Shown in pieces: positions 40,850-49,964 of a stretch of DNA of 64,000 nucleotides. Source of the DNA: Aurantimonas sp. 22II-16-19i (GTDB taxonomy: Bacteria; Pseudomonadota; Alphaproteobacteria; Rhizobiales; Rhizobiaceae); contig NZ_AQQS01000022.1 of assembly GCF_002088275.1 (NCBI RefSeq), forward strand, positions 33,919 to 97,918. The letters run 5' to 3'. A program made the translations under genes and the position numbers. Below the pieces are notes generated by a model. That model was not told the origin of the DNA and searched no databases. It saw only the letters and a program-made list of their open reading frames with translations. Positions within the stretch are counted from its first letter, which is position 1. Every line of letters starts with the position of its first letter.

Positions 40850-41937
40850 ACGCGCATGCGAAAATCTCGGGCGCCGCGCCGGTCCGCGCCGAAGCGCCGA
40901 ACGAGACCACCAAGATTGCCCAGCAGGATACGCTGCTGACGCCGCGCTTCTACACCACCGACTTCGACAAGCTCGACAAGGTCGACGTCTCCGGCGTCCG
41001 GCGCGAATGGGACGCGCTGATCGCCGAGATGAAGTCGGACCCCAACCGCGGCCATTTCCGGCGCGACGAGAACTGGGACAAGATCTCCCTCGACGATCTG
41101 CCCGAGGGCCTGCGCAAGGAGTTCGTCGACTTCCTCGTCTCCTCGCTGACGGCGGAATTCTCCGGCTGCGTCCTCTACAAGGAGATGAAGCGGCGCGGCA
41201 CCAATCCCGACATCTGCGAGCTCTTCTCCTATATGAGCCGCGACGAGGCCCGCCACGCCGGCTTCATCAACGACGCGCTGAAGGAGTTCGGCATCGGCGT
41301 CAATCTCGGCTTCCTGACCAAGGAGAAGAAGTACACCTTCTTCCAGCCGAAGTTCATCTACTACGCCACCTATCTCTCCGAGAAGATCGGCTACGCCCGC
41401 TACATCACCATCTTCCGGCATCTGGAACAGCACCCGGAGCGGCGCTTCCACCCGATCTTCAAGTGGTTCGAGAAGTGGTGCAACGACGAGTTCCGCCACG
41501 GCGAGGCCTTCTCGCTGCTGATGCGCGCCGAGCGGCACACGCTGGAGGGCCGCAACAAGCTGTGGATCCGCTTCTTCCTCCTCGCCGTCTTCGCCACGAT
41601 GTATGTGCGCGACCATGCGCGGCCGGAGTTCCACAAGGCGTTGGGGCTCGAGCCCTCCGACTACGGCTTCAAGGTGTTCCGCATCACCTCCGAGATCTCC
41701 AAGCAGGTCTTCCCGGTGATGCTCGACATCGACAATCCGCGCTTCAAGGCGGGGCTCGAGCGGCTCCTGAAGATCAGCCGCGACATCGACGCCGCGGCGC
41801 GTGAGGGCGGCGTCATCGGCAAGCTGAAGGTCTGGAAGGGCAAGGCGGCGGCGACGCTCGCCTTCGCCCGGCTCTACACCCTGCCGGTCATCCGCAACGA
41901 GATCCCGGCGGAGAGCAAGCTCGTCCCGGTGTGGTGA
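40846..41937 (+). CDS. acsF: Mg-protoporphyrin IX monomethyl ester (oxidative) cyclase
   Basis: A 363-residue membrane-associated diiron enzyme that forms ring E using O2. Diiron ligands are visible: a Glu in [13 protein letters not shown] (about 104), E134 and H137 in DEARHAGF, and the second EFRH in [15 protein letters not shown]. It is the oxygen-dependent alternative to BchE; its presence with no bchE in this window suggests aerobic bacteriochlorophyll synthesis. It overlaps the upstream small gene by 4 bp. It is followed by a 454-bp repeat-filled gap before the puhE fusion gene. Confidence 0.96.
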   Translation: MNAHAKISGAAPVRAEAPNETTKIAQQDTLLTPRFYTTDFDKLDKVDVSGVRREWDALIAEMKSDPNRGHFRRDENWDKISLDDLPEGLRKEFVDFLVSSLTAEFSGCVLYKEMKRRGTNPDICELFSYMSRDEARHAGFINDALKEFGIGVNLGFLTKEKKYTFFQPKFIYYATYLSEKIGYARYITIFRHLEQHPERRFHPIFKWFEKWCNDEFRHGEAFSLLMRAERHTLEGRNKLWIRFFLLAVFATMYVRDHARPEFHKALGLEPSDYGFKVFRITSEISKQVFPVMLDIDNPRFKAGLERLLKISRDIDAAAREGGVIGKLKVWKGKAAATLAFARLYTLPVIRNEIPAESKLVPVW

Positions 41938-42391
41938 GGATAGGATGCTGCTCCCCGGTTTCCCCGGCTTCGGCCCCCGCCGCAGCAACTTTGAAGGCCG
42001 GGGGCAGGAACCTGAATTCGTCATTCCGGGCTTGACCCCGGCTTCGGCAGCCGCGGCAGCAACGTCGAAGGCGAGGGGCAGGAACCCGAACTCGTCATCC
42101 CGGGCTTGACCCCGGGTTCGCCGGCTACGGCTCCCGCCGCAGCAACCTTGAAGGTCGGAGGCAGGAACCTGAACTCGTCATCCCGGGCTTGACCCGGGAT
42201 CCATTCCAAATCGTGGACGCTGCTCACACGGCTCAATCGAGGAAAAACGCGCTTCCCGCATCGCAGCGGCCATTCGGCGGCGGAGGAATGGATCCCGGGT
42301 CAAGCCCGGGATGACGACCGTTGAAGCGCTGTGACCAAGCGCGAAGGTCAGCACCTGACATCAATCGCATCCCCATCAAAGGACCCCGGCC
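41938..42391. repeat. repeat-filled gap between acsF and the puhE fusion
   Basis: About three tandem units (starting 41964, 42038 and 42121; periods 74 and 83 bp) each run CCGGCTTCGG...CGCAGCAAC...GGCAGGAACC...TCGTCATCCCGGGCTTGACC. The last unit's end (42175-42207) is repeated in inverted orientation at 42285-42317, 77 bp later, so a long stem is possible. No gene is present. The structure could separate transcription of acsF from puhE or act as a terminator or mRNA stabiliser. Confidence 0.8.
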
Positions 42392-44509
42392 ATGACCGAA
42401 TATCTCTACCCGGCGCTGTTCGCCCTCGTCGTCTGGTGGGCCTCGACGGTGGCGATCATCTATCTCGACGGACTGCCGCGCTGGACCTTCAAATATTCGA
42501 TGATCGGGGCGACGGTGATTTTCGCCATCTCGCTGATCGGGCTGCAGACATCGGCGCAGGACGCCAGCATCACCGGCGCCTATCTCGCCTTCACCTTCGG
42601 GCTGCTCGCCTGGGGCTGGCAGGAGATGAGCTTCTACATGGGCTACGTCACCGGCCCGCGAAAACAGCCGTGCCCCGAGAACTGCAAGGGTTTTGGCCAT
42701 TTCGTCCATGCCGTCCAGACCAGCCTCTATCACGAGCTGGCGATCATCGCCGCGGCCGGGCTCGTCGTCTGGCTCACCTGGGGCGCGCCGAACCAGATCG
42801 GCATGTGGACCTTCATGGTGCTGTGGTGGATGCACCAGAGCGCCAAGCTCAACGTCTTCTTCGGCGTCCGGAACCTCAACGAGGAGTTCCTGCCCGAGCA
42901 TCTGGAGTTCCTCAAGGGCTTCCTGAACAAGCGCTCGATGAACATGCTCTTCCCGTTCTCCGTCACCATCTCCACGGTGATCACCGCGCTGCTCGTGGTC
43001 GCGGCGATGGCGGAGGGCGCCTCGGCCTTCGAGAAGGCCGGCTACACCTTCCTCGCCGTCCTGATGGCGCTGGCGATCCTCGAGCACTGGATGCTCGTCC
43101 TGCCGATGCCGTCCGGCGCCATCTGGTCGCCGGCGCTGAAGTCGCGCGGCACCAGCCAGCCCTTCGAGGCCGAGATCGTCGTCGGCTTCCTCGGCGCCGG
43201 CAAGACGACGACGCTGCGCCACATGCTGTCCGAGGCCGACCCGAACGTGAAGACCGTCGTCCTCGTCAATGATTTCGGCGAGCTCGGCATCGACGGATCG
43301 CTGCTCGAAGGGCAGGGCGCCGACGTCGTCGAACTCTCCAACGGCTGCATCTGCTGCTCGCTGCGCAAGGATCTGTCGGCGCAGCTGCGCGAGGTCGTGG
43401 CCAAGATCAGGCCGCAGCGTGTCCTGATCGAACCCTCCGGCGTCGCCGACGTCGCCTCGCTGCTGCGGGTGCTGCACGAGCCGGAGATCGCCGGGCTCAC
43501 CAAGGCGCTGCGGCTCTACACCGTCATCGACGCCGGCGCGTTCCTGAGGGACTTTGCCCGCATGCCGGAGTATTTCCGCATCCAGGCGAAGCTCGCCCCG
43601 GTCTTCATCCTCAACAAGACCGACCTCGTGTCTCCGGGTGAACTGGAAACCGTGCGGGAAACCCTCGTCGCGCTGAACCCCGCGGCGACCATCCTGACGG
43701 CCCGCTACGGCATCGTCGACGGCACGCTCGACCCGGCGCTGGCCCTGTCGCATTGGCAGAGCGAGACCCGCGACATGATGCACGACGAGCTGGCGCAGGA
43801 ACGGACCCACCGGGCAGAGGCCGCCAGGCCGCAGGCGCCCCATGGACAGGCGGGCCACCCCGCCGCGGCGCATGCCGCCCATGGCGGCCAAACCTCCGCG
43901 ACCGCCGCTCACGCCGGACATCACCACGATCACGGTGCCCACGCCCATGGTCCCGCCAGCCGTGACCACGGCGCCCACAGCGACCATGGACACGGTGCCC
44001 ACGGGGAGGGCGGCCACCACGCCCACACCGCCCATGCCCACCACGATCATGCGCACGACCGCCACGACGATCACGCGCATCATGACCACGACGACCACGC
44101 CCACCATGACGACCACGCCCACCACCACCACGACGCGCCGGGCCTCGGCCTTTCCTCCTGGAGCCGGCGGCTCTCCGGCCGGGTCGATGCCGACGCGCTC
44201 CGCGCCGTCCTCGCCGAGGTCGTCGCCGGAAAGGCCGGCGGGATCGACCGGATGAAGGGCATCGTGGAGACGAAGAGCGGCTGGCTGCGCTTCGACGTCG
44301 CCGGCGGGAGAGCCTCGATGGCGGCGCATGTGCCGAAGCCCGGCGAGACGGCGCGGGCGCTGGCGATCGGCGCCGATCCGAGCGCCGCCTGGCTCGACCG
44401 GGTCTTCGCGATGCTGACGGGCGAAACAGTCGCTGCGACGCCGATTTCGCCGACGGAGGCTCCGGTGTCGGTGCACGGGCCGGCGGCAAACATCCTGCCG
44501 GCGGAATAG
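42392..44509 (+). CDS. puhE: PuhE fused to a His-rich CobW/COG0523 (G3E) GTPase
   Basis: A 705-residue fusion. Residues 1-255 are PuhE (DUF3623): several membrane spans, WGWQEMSFYMGYVTGPRK, SLYHELAIIAAAG and WWMHQSAKLNVFFGVRNLNEEFLPEHL. Residues about 262-705 are a G3E GTPase: P-loop GFLGAGKT (265-272), NDFGELGIDG, the metal site CICC (319-322), EPSGVADV, and NKTD (408-411). An extremely His-rich stretch of about 110 residues (about 475-582, 35-40 His) precedes a CobW C-terminal domain (LSGRVDADALRAVL...). No start or stop lies at the junction. G3E proteins are metallochaperones; the fusion would tie metal handling to photosynthetic membrane assembly, perhaps to the diiron AcsF encoded just before. 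Confidence 0.92.
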   Translation: MTEYLYPALFALVVWWASTVAIIYLDGLPRWTFKYSMIGATVIFAISLIGLQTSAQDASITGAYLAFTFGLLAWGWQEMSFYMGYVTGPRKQPCPENCKGFGHFVHAVQTSLYHELAIIAAAGLVVWLTWGAPNQIGMWTFMVLWWMHQSAKLNVFFGVRNLNEEFLPEHLEFLKGFLNKRSMNMLFPFSVTISTVITALLVVAAMAEGASAFEKAGYTFLAVLMALAILEHWMLVLPMPSGAIWSPALKSRGTSQPFEAEIVVGFLGAGKTTTLRHMLSEADPNVKTVVLVNDFGELGIDGSLLEGQGADVVELSNGCICCSLRKDLSAQLREVVAKIRPQRVLIEPSGVADVASLLRVLHEPEIAGLTKALRLYTVIDAGAFLRDFARMPEYFRIQAKLAPVFILNKTDLVSPGELETVRETLVALNPAATILTARYGIVDGTLDPALALSHWQSETRDMMHDELAQERTHRAEAARPQAPHGQAGHPAAAHAAHGGQTSATAAHAGHHHDHGAHAHGPASRDHGAHSDHGHGAHGEGGHHAHTAHAHHDHAHDRHDDHAHHDHDDHAHHDDHAHHHHDAPGLGLSSWSRRLSGRVDADALRAVLAEVVAGKAGGIDRMKGIVETKSGWLRFDVAGGRASMAAHVPKPGETARALAIGADPSAAWLDRVFAMLTGETVAATPISPTEAPVSVHGPAANILPAE

Positions 44510-44597
44510 GGCGGTTCGACGCGGACGGGCCCGGCTTGCCGGGATCATTGCCCACTCGCCGAATGGGCCATGGGCTCCGGGGATTCGGCGCGGGCCT

Positions 44598-45179
44598 TCA
44601 GACGGCCGGTGGCTTTCGCGTTTCGAGCCAGCGCGAGCGCGAGATCCGATAGAGCCGGTGGCGCAGCAGCTCCGGATGGGTGGCCGGATCGACCTTCGGG
44701 TGGTCGAAATCGGCCTCGCGCCAGAAGCCGAGGCGCAGCATGACCGCCTCGGAGGCGGCGTTGCTCTCGACGCAGAAGCTGACGATCTCGGCCAGCGGCT
44801 CCGGTTCTGCAAATGCCCGGTCGAGGCAGGCCTCGGCCGCCTCGGTAGCATAGCCTTGGCCCCAAACCTCCGGCAGCAGCCGCCAGCCGATCTCGACGCC
44901 CGGTGCAGACGGCATGATCGGATCGAGCAGCGCCATGCCGACGATCCCGACCACCTCACCCGAAGCGCGAGCTTCCAGGCCAAGGAAGGAAAAGCCGTCG
45001 CGATCGACCCGTCGGTTGAGATCGTCCATCATCGCGTCCGACTGCGCCCGGTCGCGGCGAAACGGAAAGAACCGCATCACCGCCTCGTCGCTGTTGAGGC
45101 GATGGAACGCCGCGCCGTCCCGGGCCTCCCAACGGCGCAGGCGCGTGCGGGGCGTTTCGATCGGTTCGCGCATGTCCAT
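44598..45179 (-). CDS. GNAT-family N-acetyltransferase (RimJ/RimL type)
   Basis: A 193-residue protein. ETPRTRLRRWEARDGAAFHRL at the N-terminus and GVEIGWRLLPEVWGQGYATEAAEACLDRAF (acetyl-CoA loop) are the family pattern of RimJ/RimL-like acetyltransferases; ESNAASEAVMLRLGFW follows. I chose the ATG at 45179, preceded by CGGAG at about 8 bases. It is read towards the puhE fusion gene. Substrate not predictable. Confidence 0.85.
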   Translation of the reverse strand: MDMREPIETPRTRLRRWEARDGAAFHRLNSDEAVMRFFPFRRDRAQSDAMMDDLNRRVDRDGFSFLGLEARASGEVVGIVGMALLDPIMPSAPGVEIGWRLLPEVWGQGYATEAAEACLDRAFAEPEPLAEIVSFCVESNAASEAVMLRLGFWREADFDHPKVDPATHPELLRHRLYRISRSRWLETRKPPAV

Positions 45180-45328
45180 TTGGATTCTCCGGCGGTGTCG
45201 GCACGATCGCAAGGCGTCCTATCACGATCGAGTGCGGCGGGAAGCCCAGCGGGTTTATCCAGATCTTCCCTTGCGGTATCGGGATTTCGTCGCTCCCCGC
45301 ATATGCGGGATCGGAACGGAGAAGACGA

Positions 45329-46585
45329 ATGGCGCTTCGCATCGGCCGGCCGGGACGCAGGGGCCTCGTCGCGGTGGCGGCAGGCCTTCTGGCCGCATGC
45401 GCGACCATGCTCCTTTCGCCTCGTCCCGCCGGCGCCTTCGACGATCCGGCCTGGTGGAACGCCGAGATTGCAAAGGCGGAGGCGGAGGCGAGCCGGCTCT
45501 GGGACGTCATGCGGGCGAAGGGCACCGCCTCCGTGGGAACGGCGCTGAACGAGGTCGACGCCGAGATACACGCCTGCCACATCCTTTCGATCATGCTCGG
45601 CAAGGACCAACTGACGCCGCTGCTCGTGGCACAGCCGGACCCGCCGCAGCCCGGCGACGAACCGGGCTTTGCCGAAGGCGTCGAGGGCAATTCCCGGTCC
45701 AACTGGGCCGGTCTCGCAACCACCTATCTCGCTGAAACCGACGTCAAGCGCGTCCGCGCCTGGAACCTGAACTGCGTCGGGCAATTCGGCATCACCGCGC
45801 AGGACGCCGTCCGGGAAGACGTTCGCCGCGCCCTCGTCGAAGTCGACGGCGAGCAGATCCGGGTCCTCGGCAACGTGGAAAAGGGCTTCTTTGCGGAACT
45901 GAAGACGGCGATCGACGCGAACCCCGCCGCCAGCCGCATCGCGCTCGGCTCGGCCGGCGGCAGCGTCGGCGATGCCACCAGGGCCGGAAACTACATCCGC
46001 GAGCGGGGTCTGGCGACGCAGCTTTACGACAACTGCCGCTCGGCCTGCGCTCTCGTTTTCCTCGGCGGCGTCGATCGCCGGATCTTCTCGCCCTATCCCG
46101 AGATCGGCTTCCATCGGATCTCGGCCGATGGCGCCGCGATCGCCGACGACAGCGAGGTCTACGATCTCGTCAGGCGCTACGCCGACGATCTCGGCGTGGA
46201 CGGTGCGGCCGTCGTCGCCTTCATGCAGAAGGCCGGCGTGAACGAGATGCACCATCCGGAACTGGACGAACTCTGCGCCGCCAATGTCGCGACGGCCGTG
46301 CAACGCGGCTGCGTCGGCTGGTTGCCAGCGCGCTCGGCGGCCCATGCCCGTCAAAGTCGCCCCACCAGCGATGAACCGGCGTCCAGAACATCGGCTTCGC
46401 AGCAGCAAGCTGGGGCAGGCGAGCGCGGGCCGGCTCCGGCCGGCCTGTGCCCGGACATCCGGGCGCAGCGGCAGCTTATCGCCGGGTCCGATCCGAAGAT
46501 CGCCGGTGCGATCGCGGCGAATGGGCCGGATCGCGCTGGCATGCTGGCGATGTACGACGAGATGCTGCGCGACTACGGCTGCTGA
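45329..46585 (+). CDS. exported ClpP/crotonase-fold protein, probable lipoprotein
   Basis: A 418-residue protein. The N-terminal signal sequence contains LLAAC, a lipobox, so it may be a lipoprotein. The middle part (residues about 155-310) shows the ClpP/crotonase pattern of a periplasmic family: SAGGSVGDATRAGNYIRERGL, DNCRSACALVFLGG, and the loop FHRIS. The serine-containing GGSV and the cysteine pair near the oxyanion site could be part of a protease-like centre, but activity is unknown. Residues 340-380 are a Gln/Ala-rich linker. It is monocistronic, converging on serB. Substrate unknown. Confidence 0.7.
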   Translation: MALRIGRPGRRGLVAVAAGLLAACATMLLSPRPAGAFDDPAWWNAEIAKAEAEASRLWDVMRAKGTASVGTALNEVDAEIHACHILSIMLGKDQLTPLLVAQPDPPQPGDEPGFAEGVEGNSRSNWAGLATTYLAETDVKRVRAWNLNCVGQFGITAQDAVREDVRRALVEVDGEQIRVLGNVEKGFFAELKTAIDANPAASRIALGSAGGSVGDATRAGNYIRERGLATQLYDNCRSACALVFLGGVDRRIFSPYPEIGFHRISADGAAIADDSEVYDLVRRYADDLGVDGAAVVAFMQKAGVNEMHHPELDELCAANVATAVQRGCVGWLPARSAAHARQSRPTSDEPASRTSASQQQAGAGERGPAPAGLCPDIRAQRQLIAGSDPKIAGAIAANGPDRAGMLAMYDEMLRDYGC

Positions 46586-46604
46586 GGCAGCGGCTGCGCG
46601 CCCC

Positions 46605-47492
46605 TCAGTCGACGAATTCGCTCTGGCGAAAACCCTGGATGTACAAGAGCGCCGTCAGGTCGCCGTGGTCGATGCGGTGTGGCGCCGCGGCCGCGACCGT
46701 CGGTTTGGCGTGCAGCGCGACGCCGGTGCCGGCGAGTTGCAGCATCGGCAGGTCGTTGGCGCCGTCGCCGACGGCAATCGTGTCGGCGGCAGTGAGGCCG
46801 TTGGCGGCGGCGATCTCCTTCAGCGCCGCGACCTTCGCTTCGGCCCCGAGGATCGGCTCGCCGACCGCGCCGGTGAGCTTGCCGTCCTTGCCGATCAGCC
46901 GGTTCGCCCGGGTCTCGTGGAAGCCCAGCGCCGCCCCGATCGGCCCGGTGAACACCGTGAAGCCGCCGGAGACCAGCGCCGTGTGCGCGCCCGCCGCCCG
47001 CATCGTCGCAATCAGCGTTCGGCCGCCCTTGGCATGGGTGATGCGCTCGGCGATGACCTTTTCGACGACGTCCTCGGCCAGCCCCGCGAGAAGCCCGACC
47101 CGCTCGCGCAACGCCGGCTCGAAGGCGATCTCGCCATTCATCGCCCGCGCCGTGATCGCGGCGATCTGGTCCTTGATGCCCACCTCGGCGGCCAGCTCGT
47201 CGATGCATTCCTGCTCGATCATGGTGGAATCCATGTCGGCGATCAGAAAGCGCTTGCGGCGGCCGGTAGCCTCCTGCACCACGAGGTCGAGAGCGAGCGC
47301 TGCGGCCTGCGCCCGCGCGCTGGCGACTGCCTCCGGCGCCGGGGCGGCAACGAGCGGCAGGTCGGCGGCGAGACCTTCGGCAAGCCATTCCGCCGCGTCC
47401 GCCGCGGCGCCGAGGAGCCCGGCGACGAGGCCGATCTCGCTGTTCGAGAAATGCGGGCCGTCCGGATGGGCGATCAGGGTGGCGACATGCAT
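46605..47492 (-). CDS. serB: phosphoserine phosphatase
   Basis: A 295-residue HAD phosphatase, the last step of serine synthesis. Catalytic nucleophile motif I is IADMDSTMIEQECIDE (DxDxT), motif II Ser in ALVSGGFTVF, motif III/IV Lys and Asp in VGDGANDLPML. The N-terminal 80 residues form the ACT-like region found in long SerB. I chose the ATG at 47492; its first codons overlap those of one possible miaA start on the other strand (47487). Divergent from miaA. Confidence 0.95.
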   Translation of the reverse strand: MHVATLIAHPDGPHFSNSEIGLVAGLLGAAADAAEWLAEGLAADLPLVAAPAPEAVASARAQAAALALDLVVQEATGRRKRFLIADMDSTMIEQECIDELAAEVGIKDQIAAITARAMNGEIAFEPALRERVGLLAGLAEDVVEKVIAERITHAKGGRTLIATMRAAGAHTALVSGGFTVFTGPIGAALGFHETRANRLIGKDGKLTGAVGEPILGAEAKVAALKEIAAANGLTAADTIAVGDGANDLPMLQLAGTGVALHAKPTVAAAAPHRIDHGDLTALLYIQGFRQSEFVD

Positions 47493-47516
47493 GGAACGAC
47501 TCCCGATGAAGGGGCG

Positions 47517-48446
47517 ATGAAGGGCAGCGATGACGGGGCGGCGATGACGGGGGAGTTCGAGGCCATCCTGATAGCCGGCCCCACCGCCAGCGGCAAGTCG
47601 CGGCTCGCCGTGGAACTCGCCGAGCGCCATGGCGGCGCCGTCGTCAACGCCGATTCCCTGCAGGTCTATGACGGGCTCGAGATCCTCACGGCGCGCCCGT
47701 CGCCCAAGGATCTCGTCCGCGTGCCGCATCATCTCTACGGCCATGTCGACCCGCGATCCGACTATTCCGCCGGCGCCTGGCTGCGCGACGCCGCACGGGT
47801 CCTCGAGGCGCTGCGCGCGGAGGGCCGGCTGCCGATCTTCTGCGGCGGCACCGGCCTCTATTTCAAAGCGCTGCTGGGGCTCCTCGACGCCATGCCGGCC
47901 GTGCCCGCCGAGATCCGCGCGCAGTGGCGGGAACGGTTGGCAACGCACGGTCCGGCCGCGCTGCACGACGAGCTGTCCCGCCGCGATCCCGTGGCGGCCG
48001 CCCGCCTCGATCCGGCCGACGGCCAGCGAATCGCCCGGGCGCTCGAGGTCGGCGAAACGGTCGGCAAGCCGCTGTCGGAACTCCAGACCGGCCGGGGCGA
48101 GGGGCTGATCGAGCCGGACCGCTCCCGGATGCTCGTCCTCGCCCCGGACCGCGCCGTGCTGCGCCAGCGCATCGCCGATCGCTTCGACCGGATGCTGGAG
48201 GAGGGGGCGCTCGACGAGGTCCGCCGTTTCGAGGCACGGTTTCCGGCGGCGGGCGCCACCGCAGGGAAGGCGATCGGCCTTTCGGAACTGTCCGATTTCC
48301 TCAAGGGAAGAAAGACTTACGAGGAGGCGCGGGAGCGCGCGATCATCCGCACCCGGCAATACGCCAAGCGGCAGGAAACCTGGTTCCGCCATCAGTTCGA
48401 CGGGCGCTGGCGCCGCATCGGGCCGCGGGACGCTGTTGCAACTTGA
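47517..48446 (+). CDS. miaA: tRNA dimethylallyltransferase
   Basis: A 309-residue enzyme that adds the isopentenyl group to A37 of tRNAs reading UNN codons. P-loop GPTASGKSRLAVELA is near residues 15-30, NADSLQVYDGLEILTARP and FCGGTGLYFKALL follow, and TRQYAKRQETWFRHQ is typical of the C-terminus. ATGs at 47487, 47517 and 47544 are all in frame; I chose 47517 because AAGGGG lies just before it. The serB start lies within the upstream possibility. Confidence 0.93.
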   Translation: MKGSDDGAAMTGEFEAILIAGPTASGKSRLAVELAERHGGAVVNADSLQVYDGLEILTARPSPKDLVRVPHHLYGHVDPRSDYSAGAWLRDAARVLEALRAEGRLPIFCGGTGLYFKALLGLLDAMPAVPAEIRAQWRERLATHGPAALHDELSRRDPVAAARLDPADGQRIARALEVGETVGKPLSELQTGRGEGLIEPDRSRMLVLAPDRAVLRQRIADRFDRMLEEGALDEVRRFEARFPAAGATAGKAIGLSELSDFLKGRKTYEEARERAIIRTRQYAKRQETWFRHQFDGRWRRIGPRDAVAT

Positions 48447-48526
48447 CCGAGGGGCGGATTTAACAGCTCGGTAGAGGCTTGGCGGATATACATGTCGGAA
48501 TCGCTCTCGAAGGATCCTCGTGTCAC

Positions 48527-49306
48527 ATGAAGCTAGCGAAGGCGGAGCTGTCGGTCGCCTTGGTCATCTGCGCCGTTGCCGCCGCGGCGGTGGCAATCTC
48601 GCTCGACTATGCGCTTCTGGAGTCGCTCACGGAGAGCGCGGACGAAGGGTTCCGCACCCGGCACGACGCCCTGATCTGGCTGAGCCTCGGCCTTCTCGCG
48701 GCCGCAGCGCTCGGCGCGATGTTCGTCATCCTGCCCATGCTGCGCCGTCACGACCGCGAGCAGGGCAAGCTCCAGTCGCTCACCGGGCTCCTGAAGGAGC
48801 GATCGAAGAAGCTCGAGACAGCGGCGCTGACCGATGCCCTGACGGGCATGCAGAATCGCCGCTTCTTCGACGTTGCCCTGACGCAATACGTCGCCGAGTT
48901 CGCCCGCATCGAGAGGCCCATCGGCCTGGTGCTGATCGACCTCGATCACTTCAAGCAGATCAACGACACCCACGGCCATGACGTCGGCGATGCCGTGCTG
49001 CGCGCCGTCGCCCTCTGCCTGTTCGAGTTCACCCGGTACCACGACGTCGTGGCGCGCATCGGCGGCGAGGAGTTCGCCGTGATCGCGCCCAATCTCGACG
49101 AGAACGAGCTGCATCGCTTCGCCGAGAAGCTCCGCCACCAGCTGTCCCGCCTGACGATCGACGTCGGGGGCGCCACCATCGCCGTGACCGCATCGATGGG
49201 CATCGCCTCGGCGCGCCCCGGCGACGGAGCCGCGGCGATCATGAAGCGCGCCGACGTCAATCTCTACCACGCCAAGCAGTCGGGCCGGAACCGCGTCGCC
49301 GTCTGA
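48527..49306 (+). CDS. membrane diguanylate cyclase (GGDEF)
   Basis: A 259-residue protein with two membrane spans (about residues 9-27 and 45-69) flanking a short extracytoplasmic loop, then a coiled coil (REQGKLQSLTGLLKERSKKLETAA) and a GGDEF domain. The active loop is intact: GGEEF at 179-183. An RxxD inhibitory site (RYHD, 170-173) lies five residues before it, so product inhibition by c-di-GMP is expected. Signal unknown. The ATG was chosen at 48527; upstream in-frame starts lack a signal-like N-terminus. Confidence 0.92.
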   Translation: MKLAKAELSVALVICAVAAAAVAISLDYALLESLTESADEGFRTRHDALIWLSLGLLAAAALGAMFVILPMLRRHDREQGKLQSLTGLLKERSKKLETAALTDALTGMQNRRFFDVALTQYVAEFARIERPIGLVLIDLDHFKQINDTHGHDVGDAVLRAVALCLFEFTRYHDVVARIGGEEFAVIAPNLDENELHRFAEKLRHQLSRLTIDVGGATIAVTASMGIASARPGDGAAAIMKRADVNLYHAKQSGRNRVAV

Positions 49307-49363
49307 TCGGCACCACCGAGCTGAAGCTGGCGATATCTCAGGTAGGCGCTGGCCCTCCCACGG

Positions 49364-49419
49364 TCGTCATCCCGGGCTCGACCCGGTCGTCATCCCGGGC
49401 TCGACCCGGGATCCATCCC
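49364..49419. repeat. two tandem copies of the TCGTCATCCCGGG repeat
   Basis: TCGTCATCCCGGGCTCGACC occurs twice head to tail (from 49364 and 49387), the second copy ending in GGGATCCATCCC. A decayed inverted copy (GGAGTGGATCCCGG...GATGACG) lies at about 49475-49507. It lies in the 310-bp gap after the diguanylate cyclase, which otherwise holds nothing I recognise. Confidence 0.75.
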
Positions 49420-49616
49420 AAATCGTCGCTCGGGCATGGTGCGTGGTCGCAGTGGCCGGCGGCGTCGGCGATATGGAGTGGATCCCGGCTCGGGGGCCGC
49501 GATGACGAAGCGGGGGCGGTGCGGCCGATTGCGGACGTCTCGGCGCCAGCGAGGGCGGAACCGGACGCCGGCGCGACCGACCGCCGGCCGAATTGGCCCG
49601 ACCGGAACTTCCGGCC

Positions 49617-49844
49617 TCAGAGGTCCGATACGCCTGGCGCGGGCGGCGTCCTGCCGGTGCGGTCGGAGGCCTTCTCGTTGGCGACGTCCGGCGGCAGGTC
49701 GCCGTTGTTCTCATCGCTCATGTGGCCGCTCTCGTCGATCCGGCCCATCGCGTCGTCGTGCTTCTCGCCCGGCATGTTCGGGTTGGGCATGGTCTGGCCC
49801 GGCTGCGGCGTCAGCTTGCCCGGCTGCGGCTTCGGCTTGTCCAT
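49617..49844 (-). CDS. 75-residue Pro-rich, acidic small protein
   Basis: A small hydrophilic protein starting MDKPKPQPGKLTPQPG, then MPNPNMPGEKHDDAMGRIDESGHMS, with repeated Pro-Gly and Met-Pro-Asn steps and no hydrophobic segment. The ATG at 49844 has GGAGG five bases upstream. It is probably intrinsically disordered. It is upstream of nothing obvious; ruvX ends further right on the same strand. No function known. Confidence 0.6.
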   Translation of the reverse strand: MDKPKPQPGKLTPQPGQTMPNPNMPGEKHDDAMGRIDESGHMSDENNGDLPPDVANEKASDRTGRTPPAPGVSDL

Positions 49845-49964
49845 GATGTCCTCCATAAGTGGGTTTCGTCCAAAACCCGCCGGGGAGGGCGTCGTTCCGC
49901 CCTTATCCGCGTCGCGGCTCTCTACCGCCGGCCCCGGTCTTTGATCGGCGCCAGGGCGGTACGC

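Noticed and set aside
41964..42207. CRISPR array
   Set aside because: Only three units, of unequal length (74 and 83 bp), whose similarity runs through the whole unit, so there is no repeat-spacer alternation and no cas gene is near.
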